From contig JBHGBB010000002.1 of NCBI GenBank assembly GCA_041946755.1, positions 1 to 52,234 on the forward strand: a stretch of DNA of 52,234 nt, given 5' to 3'. Position 1 is the stretch's first letter. Every line of letters begins with the position of its first letter. The translations under genes and the position numbers were made by a program. The notes beneath the pieces were generated by a model, which did no database searches, was not told the origin of the DNA, and saw only the letters and a program-made list of their open reading frames with translations. This DNA is from JBHGBB01 sp041946755 (GTDB lineage: Bacteria > UBP4 > UBA4092 > JAOAEQ01). Shown piece after piece: positions 1 to 8,895 of this stretch.

Positions 1-2
1 AT

Positions 3-3000
3 TCATTTACCGCCGATTTAGTCGCAGTCCGATTCAGTCTTTGGGAAGCGATCAACGGTAAACTCGGATTCGCTAATATCCAACTGATTAAACCGAAAAT
101 AATCCTTTATACCGAAACTTTTCAAAAATCAACGACCGAGCTTGCACCTCGGCTTAAACCGCGATTCACCCTCAATTGGTTCCAAATCGAAGATGCGACT
201 TTTGAACTCCATCATCAAAATAAAATATATCCATTCTCAGCCATGGATTTAGCCGGAAGTTTGAATTACGATGGGGACATCCCCCGTCTTCAGTTGGGCA
301 TCCGGAAATGCTCCGGGATATTCTCGGGATTCATAATCAAAGAGCTTCGAGGCTCGCTCCGCATCGATAATAAACAAATCGAATTGAAAAACCTGCGAAT
401 TACCGGCAATAATATTCAGCTTATCGCTGAAGGCAATGTCACCGGATATCAATTGTATAATCCCTCTATAAATATCAAGGTAAGCTCATCAAAACTGCCG
501 ATCCAGAAATTACTGGAATTATACCCAACGGCTATCAATTTCCCGTTAACCGGTACTGCAAGATTACAAGCAGAAATTCATGGACCGCTAAATGAACTTA
601 CCGGTTCCGGCGAATTGATGATTCCGGAAGGCAAATTGGGAACCATACCCTATACCGGATTATTAACCAGCTTTACTGCTACTACCGGCACCATAAAACT
701 CAATCAAGGAAAGGCTACGATCTTCGGCGGACAAATTTCCGCTGCCGGAGAGATGAATATTTCGCAGTTATCGAATCCGATCATCTCCGAACTGCAAGTT
801 AAGCCCGAAGTTCCACCGACACCATCGAGTTCAAACCGAGATACTACCAAGAAACCTGAACCAGCCGCATCGAAATCAGCCGCAAAACGAAGTATCAGTT
901 CTCAAACAACTGAACAGAAAATACCGATATCTGATTCTCCGAAACTCAAATTTAAATTTATGATAACGGCAGAGAATGTAGCGGTAGATAAATTCCCGAA
1001 TGCTGCGAATCTGGTTGCCGGAACTATTTCGGGGAATATCCAACTTGCCGGAATTTTGAATAATCCGGAGTCCTGGTCCGGCTCCGGGAAAATGCAATGG
1101 TCGAATGGCAAATATCAATCGGTACCGATTACTATCGCTCGGAGTGAAATTGGGATTGATAAAGGAATTCTATCGATTCAGAACCTACAACTCGAAAATC
1201 AGGATATGCAAGCTACCGGTACCGGATTCATTCGATTGCCTTCTACCGACTCCCATCTCCAATTTACCTTGGTGGCACATCGGTTCGATTCAATTAATAG
1301 TATTCTATTTACCGCTCATGAAACAGAACCCAAAACCACCCCGGCACCAATATTATCCGGCTCTGGTACTGCTGAAATTGTTCTTGACGGTCCGATTCGA
1401 GATCCGCATTGGTCCGGTAAATTCTCGGTTACTAATGGAACCTTTGCCTCGTTGCGATTCGCAGTATTGCAAGGCCAAATCGTTTCGCCATCAGCAGATA
1501 AAACCGTTACCCAATCAAGTGATTTGACCCTTCACTGGGAAAACCTGCAATGGGGAGAAGGATGGAATTTAAATGGCGATGCAAAACTCCGAGTTTATGC
1601 TCAACAAAAGAAAGCGCAACTTATTTCCGCTACATTTACCAGCGGTAAGTCGGTTATCGCTACTGCCGGAGACCTGGATTTCGCTGCGAAACGGTTCCAG
1701 CTAACTTATTCCGGGAAAAATCTGGTCTTAGCCGATTTCCCGCAACTACAAAAAGCGATACCCAATCTATCGGCAACCCTGGATTTAGAGGGAACGATTT
1801 CCGGATTGTTTAGCGCCCCGGTGATTAATGGACGAATGGCAACCAGTTCACTAACGGCAAATAAATCTCGCCCAAAATCAGAATTACCGAAATTAACCGG
1901 TACTTTCGCGTATACCGGAACACTACGCCAGACCCAGATCTATGTTAGTGGCGCTGGATTTCAGGTTCAAGGAATGATCCAAGTTGCAGATATAGAACCA
2001 ACCATACAACTCCAGGTTGCTGCTCAATCAGGCAACCTAAATCTTATCACTGCCGCTATGGGTTTGCCGAATACTTTCGAATCCGGTACTATAACCGGTG
2101 CGGCTACCGTCTCAGGGAAAATATCGAATCTTGCGGCTACCGGTAATTTCTCGCAAATAGAAATTATTACTCCGGAATCGACCAATAAAACCATTTTGGT
2201 TAATGGCACCTATACAAGTAAAATCACTAAGAAATCTGGGATTCTTCAGATATCGACTGGAGCATTGCGTTCTTCAACGCTTAACCAAACCAAGACGAAA
2301 AATGGTAAATCTACCGGTGAAAATCAGCTGTTCGGGCTGGATGCTATTAAAGGAGACTGGAACTGGAATGAATCTGGACAGTTTACGGGAAATATTTATG
2401 CGAATAAAGGAATCATTGGGTCGATACCATTAACCAATTTCACAGCAACTGGAAAATTTCAATCCGGAATATTTGAGGTTACCGATTGCCGGTTTGCCAC
2501 TGGTAATGGTACCTTAGCTTTAAATGGTTCTGTGAATTGGAATCAAAAACCGTTTACCTACCAACTTACCTCTCGAGCGCAGAATATCCAGCTGCAACCG
2601 ATTATTCGTGCAATAAAAGGATTGGAACAGTTTAACGATAATACCGGGATTTTAAACGCTATCCTGACCCTTAACGGCAAAGGAGATCAAACCACTTCAT
2701 TCAATGGAAAAGGGAATCTTAGTTTAACCCAGATATCGTTTTTTAATCGGAACATCGATTCTCTCTCGGCTAATATAGAAATAGCGGGTGAATCGTTAAA
2801 AATAACCGAGGCCGAATTGAAAGGTAACAATACCATCGCTTCGCTGAGCGGCTGGATAGATAAAAATCAGAAACTAAATATTACCGCAAAAGGAAATACC
2901 GCCGATCTGAAATCATGGGTACCGCAAATGAAAGGAGCTGCCGGTTTCGATCTGAATTGGACCAATACTTTACAGAAACCGGTACTAACTTGTTATCTCG

Positions 3001-4553
3001 AATCGTCCAGCGGTGGATATGGCCGATTCGCTTGGGATAAAGCGCGGGTGACCGTCAAATTAACCGATAAATTTCTTGGTAGTATCGATTTTCGCGGTGA
3101 ACGAATGCGGCTGGGAACACAACGATTCGATCTCGCAACCGCAATCCTAAAATTAGACGATCCGAATATCGAACTTACTAATTTTACCGCAACGCAAAAA
3201 GATGGCAGTTCTCAAGCTCAAGGGAAAGCTAATTTAAATACCGGGGATATCTCGATTACTCTGGATGGTAAAAAACTGGATTTTATGAATCTCCTTTTCG
3301 GCGGAACACAGGCACCGTGGTGGGAAACTGGAGAAGTTAATCTGCATGCAGAATTCAATGGCAACTATAAACAGCATTATGCGACCACCAAAATAGACCC
3401 CTTGCTGGTTGTCTCAAAACAAAAAATCAATGGAAATCCAAAATATACTTTGCGGAATCAACAGGCATTAATCGTCCAATGGAATAACGACCGGATTACC
3501 GTACCGAAAATCAAGGTTGCGGATAATACCGGTTCGTTTACTATCGGTGGAAATATCCAGTTGACTCCGGATTACCATATCAAATATTATGATATGGCGC
3601 TCGAGGGAAATAATGTTAGCTGGCCGGTTCTCCGTGGACTCGATGCGACCTATAATCCGCAATTAACCCTTCGTGGAGACACCACCAATATTAAATGGAG
3701 CGGCGATTTCCCAATCACAAAAGCGGAAATTAATGGTCCAATTCTATTCGCTCCAACTCCATCCAATATCCCGAAATTACCGGTAGTTCGACCGCCAGCT
3801 TATCCGGTTAATCTGGATTTAAAATTCCATGCTAATGAAAAATTACATTTGAAAACTCCTATGGTGGATGTTGACGGTCTGGGCTGGATTAAGCTTGAAG
3901 GATTGGCGAATGAACCTAAAATCAGTTATGAATTCCGGGCAGTAAGCGGCTCCGTCTTATTCCGGGGATATAAATTCCAAATTACCAAAGCAGATGCGAA
4001 ACCGCGCGAATCGAATAGCTTCAATCCGGTAATGGACCTATTTGCGCAAAAAAAGATTCGATTTACCGATGTATATCTGCGATTCTATGGTACCCTTCAG
4101 AACTATGAAATTACCTTAACTTCCGATCCACCAATGGAACAGTCGGATATTATGGCATTATTAGCCACCGGGAAGACCACTGAAGAATTGCGGAATGCCA
4201 CCGCTGCGGGAAGTGAGAAATTCGCTTACGGACTCGCTGCCGGGTATGTTGGTGAAGAATTGATAAATACCATTGGCGTGCCGATTTTTAAAACTATTGG
4301 ACTCGACCGTATCGGAGTCGATTATGACAACACTATCAATCCTACTGAACCGCGAGTAAAAATCGAGAAAGATATTACCAAACGAGTTACTGCATCATAC
4401 TCTATGGGATTAACCAAGTCTGCCGACCCGCAAGCGAAATTGGAATTGGGGCTGGGTAGAAATCTATCGTTAATCGGCTCTGTTGGTACCAATTCGCTGA
4501 CTCAAGAAGCAACCGGTGCAGTAGATTTAGAATTACGGTTTCGAACGAAATAA
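3..4553 (+). CDS. tamB: TamB/DUF490 translocation-assembly protein (5' truncated)
   Basis: The reading frame is open back to the window edge, so the first Met at 243 is internal and the N-terminus is missing; 1516 residues are visible. The protein is a long run of beta-rich repeats (alternating Gly/Thr/Asn with short hydrophobic strands), as in AsmA/TamB beta-taco proteins that bridge inner and outer membrane and move phospholipid or assist outer-membrane protein insertion. The diagnostic C-terminal TamB block is present: near nt 4126-4190 it reads SDPPMEQSDIMALLATGKTT, followed by a terminal antiparallel strand region. A low-complexity Pro/Ser/Lys-rich stretch (nt about 805-900) interrupts the repeats. 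No TamA/BamA partner is visible in the window; it may lie upstream. The next gene starts 11 bases after the stop, suggesting co-transcription. Family assignment is confident; exact cargo is unknown. Confidence 0.9.
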   Translation, partial: SFTADLVAVRFSLWEAINGKLGFANIQLIKPKIILYTETFQKSTTELAPRLKPRFTLNWFQIEDATFELHHQNKIYPFSAMDLAGSLNYDGDIPRLQLGIRKCSGIFSGFIIKELRGSLRIDNKQIELKNLRITGNNIQLIAEGNVTGYQLYNPSINIKVSSSKLPIQKLLELYPTAINFPLTGTARLQAEIHGPLNELTGSGELMIPEGKLGTIPYTGLLTSFTATTGTIKLNQGKATIFGGQISAAGEMNISQLSNPIISELQVKPEVPPTPSSSNRDTTKKPEPAASKSAAKRSISSQTTEQKIPISDSPKLKFKFMITAENVAVDKFPNAANLVAGTISGNIQLAGILNNPESWSGSGKMQWSNGKYQSVPITIARSEIGIDKGILSIQNLQLENQDMQATGTGFIRLPSTDSHLQFTLVAHRFDSINSILFTAHETEPKTTPAPILSGSGTAEIVLDGPIRDPHWSGKFSVTNGTFASLRFAVLQGQIVSPSADKTVTQSSDLTLHWENLQWGEGWNLNGDAKLRVYAQQKKAQLISATFTSGKSVIATAGDLDFAAKRFQLTYSGKNLVLADFPQLQKAIPNLSATLDLEGTISGLFSAPVINGRMATSSLTANKSRPKSELPKLTGTFAYTGTLRQTQIYVSGAGFQVQGMIQVADIEPTIQLQVAAQSGNLNLITAAMGLPNTFESGTITGAATVSGKISNLAATGNFSQIEIITPESTNKTILVNGTYTSKITKKSGILQISTGALRSSTLNQTKTKNGKSTGENQLFGLDAIKGDWNWNESGQFTGNIYANKGIIGSIPLTNFTATGKFQSGIFEVTDCRFATGNGTLALNGSVNWNQKPFTYQLTSRAQNIQLQPIIRAIKGLEQFNDNTGILNAILTLNGKGDQTTSFNGKGNLSLTQISFFNRNIDSLSANIEIAGESLKITEAELKGNNTIASLSGWIDKNQKLNITAKGNTADLKSWVPQMKGAAGFDLNWTNTLQKPVLTCYLESSSGGYGRFAWDKARVTVKLTDKFLGSIDFRGERMRLGTQRFDLATAILKLDDPNIELTNFTATQKDGSSQAQGKANLNTGDISITLDGKKLDFMNLLFGGTQAPWWETGEVNLHAEFNGNYKQHYATTKIDPLLVVSKQKINGNPKYTLRNQQALIVQWNNDRITVPKIKVADNTGSFTIGGNIQLTPDYHIKYYDMALEGNNVSWPVLRGLDATYNPQLTLRGDTTNIKWSGDFPITKAEINGPILFAPTPSNIPKLPVVRPPAYPVNLDLKFHANEKLHLKTPMVDVDGLGWIKLEGLANEPKISYEFRAVSGSVLFRGYKFQITKADAKPRESNSFNPVMDLFAQKKIRFTDVYLRFYGTLQNYEITLTSDPPMEQSDIMALLATGKTTEELRNATAAGSEKFAYGLAAGYVGEELINTIGVPIFKTIGLDRIGVDYDNTINPTEPRVKIEKDITKRVTASYSMGLTKSADPQAKLELGLGRNLSLIGSVGTNSLTQEATGAVDLELRFRTK

Positions 4554-4564
4554 ATGGGTTAACC

Positions 4565-5020
4565 ATGAAGTTTATCGCTGATGCGATGTTAGGCCGATTA
4601 GCCCGATGGCTAAGAATAATCGGATATGATACTGCATATCTTAAACATACTCCAGATAGTGTTATTGTCGCCGCATCGATTCGGGAAAACCGGATTATTT
4701 TGACTCGTGACCGCCATTTTGAAAAAATCAAAGCAGCGAAAAACCGGCTGATTATTTCCAGCACCAAGGTGGCAGACCAATTTCGGGAAGTAGTAACCGA
4801 ATTCCAACTGGATATAAAGGAGAATCTTTTTACCCGGTGTTCGGAATGTAATACACCGCTGATTCCGGTAGAGAAAGCCAAAATTATTGCTGATATACCC
4901 AGCTATGTTGCCCGAACCCAGCATCAGTTTAGTCAATGCCCGACTTGCAACCGCATCTATTGGGCTGGTACTCATATGGAATTGATCCAAAAAAAGATTC
5001 AAAATATGTTACATGAATAA
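4565..5020 (+). CDS. Mut7-C RNase domain protein
   Basis: 151 residues matching the stand-alone bacterial Mut7-C family: a PIN-like nuclease fold followed by a zinc ribbon. Visible features are the N-terminal acidic motif FIADAMLGRLARWLR (Asp6), an internal TRDRHF motif (Asp49) and two CxxC pairs, Cys92/Cys95 and Cys125/Cys128, which should bind zinc. The family is predicted to cleave RNA; substrates in bacteria are not established. It sits 11 bases after the tamB-like stop and overlaps the next gene by 8 bases, so translation is probably coupled. The order TamB, Mut7-C, polysaccharide polymerase does not by itself suggest a shared pathway. Confidence 0.88.
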   Translation: MKFIADAMLGRLARWLRIIGYDTAYLKHTPDSVIVAASIRENRIILTRDRHFEKIKAAKNRLIISSTKVADQFREVVTEFQLDIKENLFTRCSECNTPLIPVEKAKIIADIPSYVARTQHQFSQCPTCNRIYWAGTHMELIQKKIQNMLHE

Positions 5021-6890
5021 CCTAAAATTCCCCTTCTTAATTCTGCTGGGGTTAATCATACTCATCCCCCAATTCATTTTCCCTTGGGCAGAGGATTCGT
5101 ATCTCATTCCGAAATTTGCGCTACTCAACTTCGGGATTGCACTGAGTATCTATATCTTATTCATTCAAAGCAACCTATCTGATTTCCAGAAATTATTTAA
5201 GCCTAAATCAATAACTATCTACTTACTACTAATTTATTTACTATTAAATGTTATTTCTTTATTTTATGCCTCCAGTTTTCCTATGGCCATAAAAGAAATC
5301 GGTAAATGGCTCTTTTTAATCCTATTATATTTCATATTTATTAAGGTAATCCGTGATATCAAACGACTTCAATTATTGTTATATGCATTACTATTTACCG
5401 GATTAATTACCGCAATCTGGGTTATCCTCCAGGATTACCATTTCTCTTGGTTCAGAGTTTTACCGCGATTACCGGATTGGCGCGGATATTTAGTTGCTGG
5501 ATTAGGAAATTCCGATTATGTCGCCGGATTCCTGGTATCGATATTCCCGATAGGATTGGTTCAGTATGCCACAACTACTGAATGGAAATCCAAGTTATTT
5601 CTCCTTATTGCCCTGGCATTAATCTATGCTGCATTAATCGTTACTTTTTCAGTCGGCTCCAACGCCGGATTAATTCTCGGTATGATTCTGGTTCTCGGCC
5701 ATATGGTTTATTACCGGAAACAGCAAGGTTGGTTTCCGGATTATCGTCGCTGGGTTTGGTTGCTACTCATTCTAGCGGCGATTACTGCATTTTATATTCT
5801 CCCCATACCGTTTAATGGTCGCGGGGAATCGATATTTAGTCAAGCGTTCGCTTCCAACCGCTGGAAAGAAGGGGGGAATACCCGGCTGGTTATCTGGGCG
5901 AATACCTGGGAGATGATTAAATCGCATCCAATTTTAGGTGCCGGTGCCGGAAATTTCACTTATCGGTATCTCGACTATATATCTCCGATTGTTCTGAACC
6001 ATCCGAACATGCAACCTTATGCCGGAGAATATACCAATGCTGCGCATAACGAAATTCTCCATACCTGGGCGGAACTCGGGATTCCGGGAGTTATCATATT
6101 GCTTTTAGTAATAGCTTGTTTTTATTTTTCTGCATTTAAACTATTAATATCCAAATCCGCAATCCGCAATCATCAATCCGAAATAGAAGTAAGTATGCTT
6201 GGTGCTACCGGCGGATTTACCGCTATGGCGATATATGGGTTAATGAGTTATCCACTCCATCTACCAATGACTACAACTTTATTTATCTTCTATTTAGCAG
6301 TACCGCAAATACTCAATAATCTGATGCATAAATCCGAGATTTGCAATCTGCCATTCGACTCCGCTCAGGATAAACAACCCGCAATAGCAACGGCTTCCAA
6401 ATCTCTTAGCTACTCTATTCTAGCATCGGTTTTATTTATCCTTTTATCCTATTGGGCGATTCGCCCTTTAATATCAGATACTTATTTTAGAATCGGGAAA
6501 GAAGCGGTGAAAGATAATAATGAACCTGCGGCTATAAATTCCCTTACGCTTGCTACCCAATGGGATAGCCATTCGGATGCATATTATCATCTCGGAGAAC
6601 TCTATCTACGCGGGAAAACTTATGGTGGAAGAATATCGGCTGCAATTGATCAGTTCGAAATGGCGCGAAAACAGCGAAATGATAAATTTCTGCTTTATGA
6701 ACTCGGAGTGGCCTATATTCTTGCGGAACGGTTCCAAGATGCGTTAACCTGCTTTAAACCGTTAACCCAACGGCAGCCAAATAATCCGATGTATTGGGAT
6801 CGGTTATCATATATCTATTTGAAACTCGGAAATATAGCATTATCGAATCAAGCACATCTCAAAGCAGAAGTATTAAAACAGAATTTCTAG
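5013..6890 (+). CDS. O-antigen ligase/polymerase (Wzy_C) with C-terminal TPRs
   Basis: 625 residues. About twelve hydrophobic segments fill residues 1-450; the central loop carries the Wzy_C/WaaL-type pattern (GAGAGNF ... AHNEILHTWAELGIPG, nt about 5935-6095). After a final transmembrane segment (about residue 470-490) come TPR-like helices (YYHLGELYLRG, LLYELGVAYILAERFQDALT, YWDRLSYIYLKLGN). Such proteins ligate or polymerise surface polysaccharide at the periplasmic face of the inner membrane. The start overlaps the preceding stop by 8 bases. Oddity: two cytoplasm/periplasm loops look like translated intergenic repeats, SKSAIRNHQSEIE (nt about 6148-6190) and KSEICNLPFDSAQDKQP (nt about 6330-6385); these are probably repeat insertions that kept the frame. 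Ligase versus Wzy polymerase cannot be separated by sequence alone. Confidence 0.85.
   Translation: MNNLKFPFLILLGLIILIPQFIFPWAEDSYLIPKFALLNFGIALSIYILFIQSNLSDFQKLFKPKSITIYLLLIYLLLNVISLFYASSFPMAIKEIGKWLFLILLYFIFIKVIRDIKRLQLLLYALLFTGLITAIWVILQDYHFSWFRVLPRLPDWRGYLVAGLGNSDYVAGFLVSIFPIGLVQYATTTEWKSKLFLLIALALIYAALIVTFSVGSNAGLILGMILVLGHMVYYRKQQGWFPDYRRWVWLLLILAAITAFYILPIPFNGRGESIFSQAFASNRWKEGGNTRLVIWANTWEMIKSHPILGAGAGNFTYRYLDYISPIVLNHPNMQPYAGEYTNAAHNEILHTWAELGIPGVIILLLVIACFYFSAFKLLISKSAIRNHQSEIEVSMLGATGGFTAMAIYGLMSYPLHLPMTTTLFIFYLAVPQILNNLMHKSEICNLPFDSAQDKQPAIATASKSLSYSILASVLFILLSYWAIRPLISDTYFRIGKEAVKDNNEPAAINSLTLATQWDSHSDAYYHLGELYLRGKTYGGRISAAIDQFEMARKQRNDKFLLYELGVAYILAERFQDALTCFKPLTQRQPNNPMYWDRLSYIYLKLGNIALSNQAHLKAEVLKQNF
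6354..6373 (+). repeat. dispersed repeat inserted in frame in the O-antigen ligase gene
   Basis: The 20-base segment ttcgactccgctcaggataa inside the O-antigen ligase gene encodes FDSAQDK. I recognise this word from intergenic repeats in many uncultured bacterial genomes. It is bordered by AATCCGAGATTTGCAATC-type word repeats that are also translated. The frame is kept across it. Confidence 0.55.
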
Positions 6891-6976
6891 TAATATAGCT
6901 GTTGCTCAATTCGATAATTTACCGGATAATATTTTGTTGTATCAACAGCTCGATATTTGTTGAGGAGGATATCTTC

Positions 6977-7936
6977 ATGTTTCTCACCAGTTTAGTATTA
7001 GCGGTCAGTCTTATCAGCGCTAATACTACTATTCAATCCGGAGGGCAACCGAATACTATGGCAACGAAACCTGAGCAACCACAACCGCGATTAATTATCC
7101 GATGCGATGATGTCGGATTATGTCATGGAGTCAATATGGCATTTAAACGGATCGCTGAACAAGGGATGGTTACCGCCGCCTCGGTAATGGTTACCGCTCC
7201 CTGGATAGATGAAGCAGTAGCAATTCTAAAACAGCATCCGGAAATAAGTGTTGGTGTGCATTTAAATTTTAATAGCGAATGGGTCGAATATAAATGGGGA
7301 CCGGTAACTGCATATGACCAGGTACCAAGTTTGGTCGATGAATTCGGGAAATTCTATGGCATGCGAAAAGAACTGATGGCACATCGGCCGAAAGTAGCAG
7401 AAATGGCGAAAGAAATGCGAGCCCAGATCGAGTTTGCCAAACGGAAAGGACTAAATATCTCATATATTGATAACCATATGGGCACCGCTATCTCTACTCT
7501 CGAATTCCAGCAGGAAATGGAGAAACTGGCGAAAGAATATCAGATCGGTATCTCCCGCTATTTTGATGAACTTGATAATGGTTTGGTATATTCTGTTCCT
7601 CCAGAACAGAAGTTGGATGAAGGGATTAAAATTATTGATAGTATGACTACTTCCGGAACCTATCTTTTAGTTTGCCATGTCGGCACCGATACTCCAGAAA
7701 TGCAGGCGATGACCGATGTTCATTCATTCGGATTAAAACAGATGTCGAAACATCGGCAGGCAGAAGCCGATGTTCTCTGCAGTCCGAAATTCAAGCAGGA
7801 AATTGAAAAGAAAGGAATTAAATTAATCGGATACAATACTCTGGTTGCTGAAGGATTGGATAAAATGAAACGACCGTTTACTTCCGATACCTATGAAACG
7901 GTCATGAATGATACCACCATACGGCCGGTGAAATAG
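6977..7936 (+). CDS. exported ChbG/HpnK (YdjC-like) carbohydrate deacetylase
   Basis: 319 residues from the ATG at 6977, chosen because GAGGAGG lies 8 bases upstream and it begins a signal peptide (MFLTSLVLAVSLISANTT); an in-frame TTG at 6902 gives an implausible longer N-terminus. The mature protein has the family's metal/catalytic motifs: RCDDVGLCHGVN (Asp44, Asp45), HLNFNSEW, DNHMGT and LVCHVG. YdjC/ChbG enzymes remove acetyl groups from N-acetylated sugars such as chitobiose; HpnK acts on hopanoid sugars. Export to the periplasm suggests an extracytoplasmic oligosaccharide or envelope glycan substrate. It lies 86 bases after the O-antigen ligase and may share its transcript. Confidence 0.86.
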   Translation: MFLTSLVLAVSLISANTTIQSGGQPNTMATKPEQPQPRLIIRCDDVGLCHGVNMAFKRIAEQGMVTAASVMVTAPWIDEAVAILKQHPEISVGVHLNFNSEWVEYKWGPVTAYDQVPSLVDEFGKFYGMRKELMAHRPKVAEMAKEMRAQIEFAKRKGLNISYIDNHMGTAISTLEFQQEMEKLAKEYQIGISRYFDELDNGLVYSVPPEQKLDEGIKIIDSMTTSGTYLLVCHVGTDTPEMQAMTDVHSFGLKQMSKHRQAEADVLCSPKFKQEIEKKGIKLIGYNTLVAEGLDKMKRPFTSDTYETVMNDTTIRPVK

Positions 7937-8064
7937 ATACCGGTATTGGTTATGAGTCTGACAACAAATAACTGAAAACCAATTTCTATTATATTAAATG
8001 CAACCATTAAGCCGGTTCATTCGTCTTTAATTATAATCCTATATTCTATTTACTATTATTATTT

Positions 8065-8781
8065 ATGCTTATTTCAGCGCTTAATCTCCATAAAACGTAT
8101 ACCTTTGACCATACCGATGTTCTAGCATTGCGGGGAGTTAATGTCCAAGTCGAACCGGGCGAGTTTATCGCCATAATGGGCCCTTCCGGCAGCGGGAAAT
8201 CGACTCTGATGCATATTCTTGGTTGTTTAGATAAACCTTCCCAAGGAGAATATAAACTCGATGATGTGGTAGTCAGCCAGCTGGATGATAAAGAGTTATC
8301 CCGGGTGCGGAATACCCAAATCGGATTTGTGTTTCAGTTCCATAATTTATTACCGCAGCTAACGGTATTAGAGAATGTCGAGATGCCTCTGATTTATGCC
8401 GGAGCCGCGAAACGAAACCGGGTACAGAAAGCGAAAGAGTTATTAGAAGCGGTCGGGCTCCCGCATCGGATGAACCATGTATCGACCAAACTTTCCGGCG
8501 GAGAAAGCCAGCGGGCAGCAATTGCCCGGGCACTGGCGAACGACCCGAAACTGATTCTAGCGGATGAACCGACTGGAAACCTGGATACCAAAACCGGGGA
8601 ACAGATTATGGCGGTATTCCAGAAAGTAAATGAAATGGGGAGAACTATCGTTCTGGTTACCCATGAACATGATATTGCCCAGCATGCGAAACGAATTATC
8701 TTTGTTAAAGATGGACTTATCCAATTCGACCATCCGATACCGGAAAAAGACCGGATTATTATTAAAGACACGGTTAAATAA
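8065..8781 (+). CDS. LolD/MacB-type ABC transporter ATP-binding protein (orphan)
   Basis: 238 residues with a complete nucleotide-binding domain: Walker A GPSGSGKS (39-46), Q-loop region FVFQFHNLLP (about 89-97), signature LSGGE (143-147), Walker B LILADEP (164-169) and the H-loop VTHEH. The sequence style is that of the LolD/MacB/FtsE-like subfamily, which works with FtsX/MacB-fold permeases in lipoprotein release or efflux. No permease gene is next to it: the neighbours are a deacetylase and, on the other strand, a BNR protein, so its partner must be elsewhere. No Shine-Dalgarno sequence is evident before the ATG. Gene name lolD is plausible but unproven without LolC/E. Confidence 0.88.
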   Translation: MLISALNLHKTYTFDHTDVLALRGVNVQVEPGEFIAIMGPSGSGKSTLMHILGCLDKPSQGEYKLDDVVVSQLDDKELSRVRNTQIGFVFQFHNLLPQLTVLENVEMPLIYAGAAKRNRVQKAKELLEAVGLPHRMNHVSTKLSGGESQRAAIARALANDPKLILADEPTGNLDTKTGEQIMAVFQKVNEMGRTIVLVTHEHDIAQHAKRIIFVKDGLIQFDHPIPEKDRIIIKDTVK

Positions 8782-8895
8782 GTTAAATGAGATAGGTTTG
8801 AATTAAGAGATTCGGGATTCTAGGATTCTAACTCTAAAATCTATAATCTTAAATCTGAAATTTAACGTTTCTCCCTAGCTACCAGCTACTGATGC

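Noticed and set aside
6902..6976. Earlier TTG start for the deacetylase
   Set aside because: The ATG at 6977 has GAGGAGG upstream and a clean signal peptide; the upstream codons give an implausible sequence.
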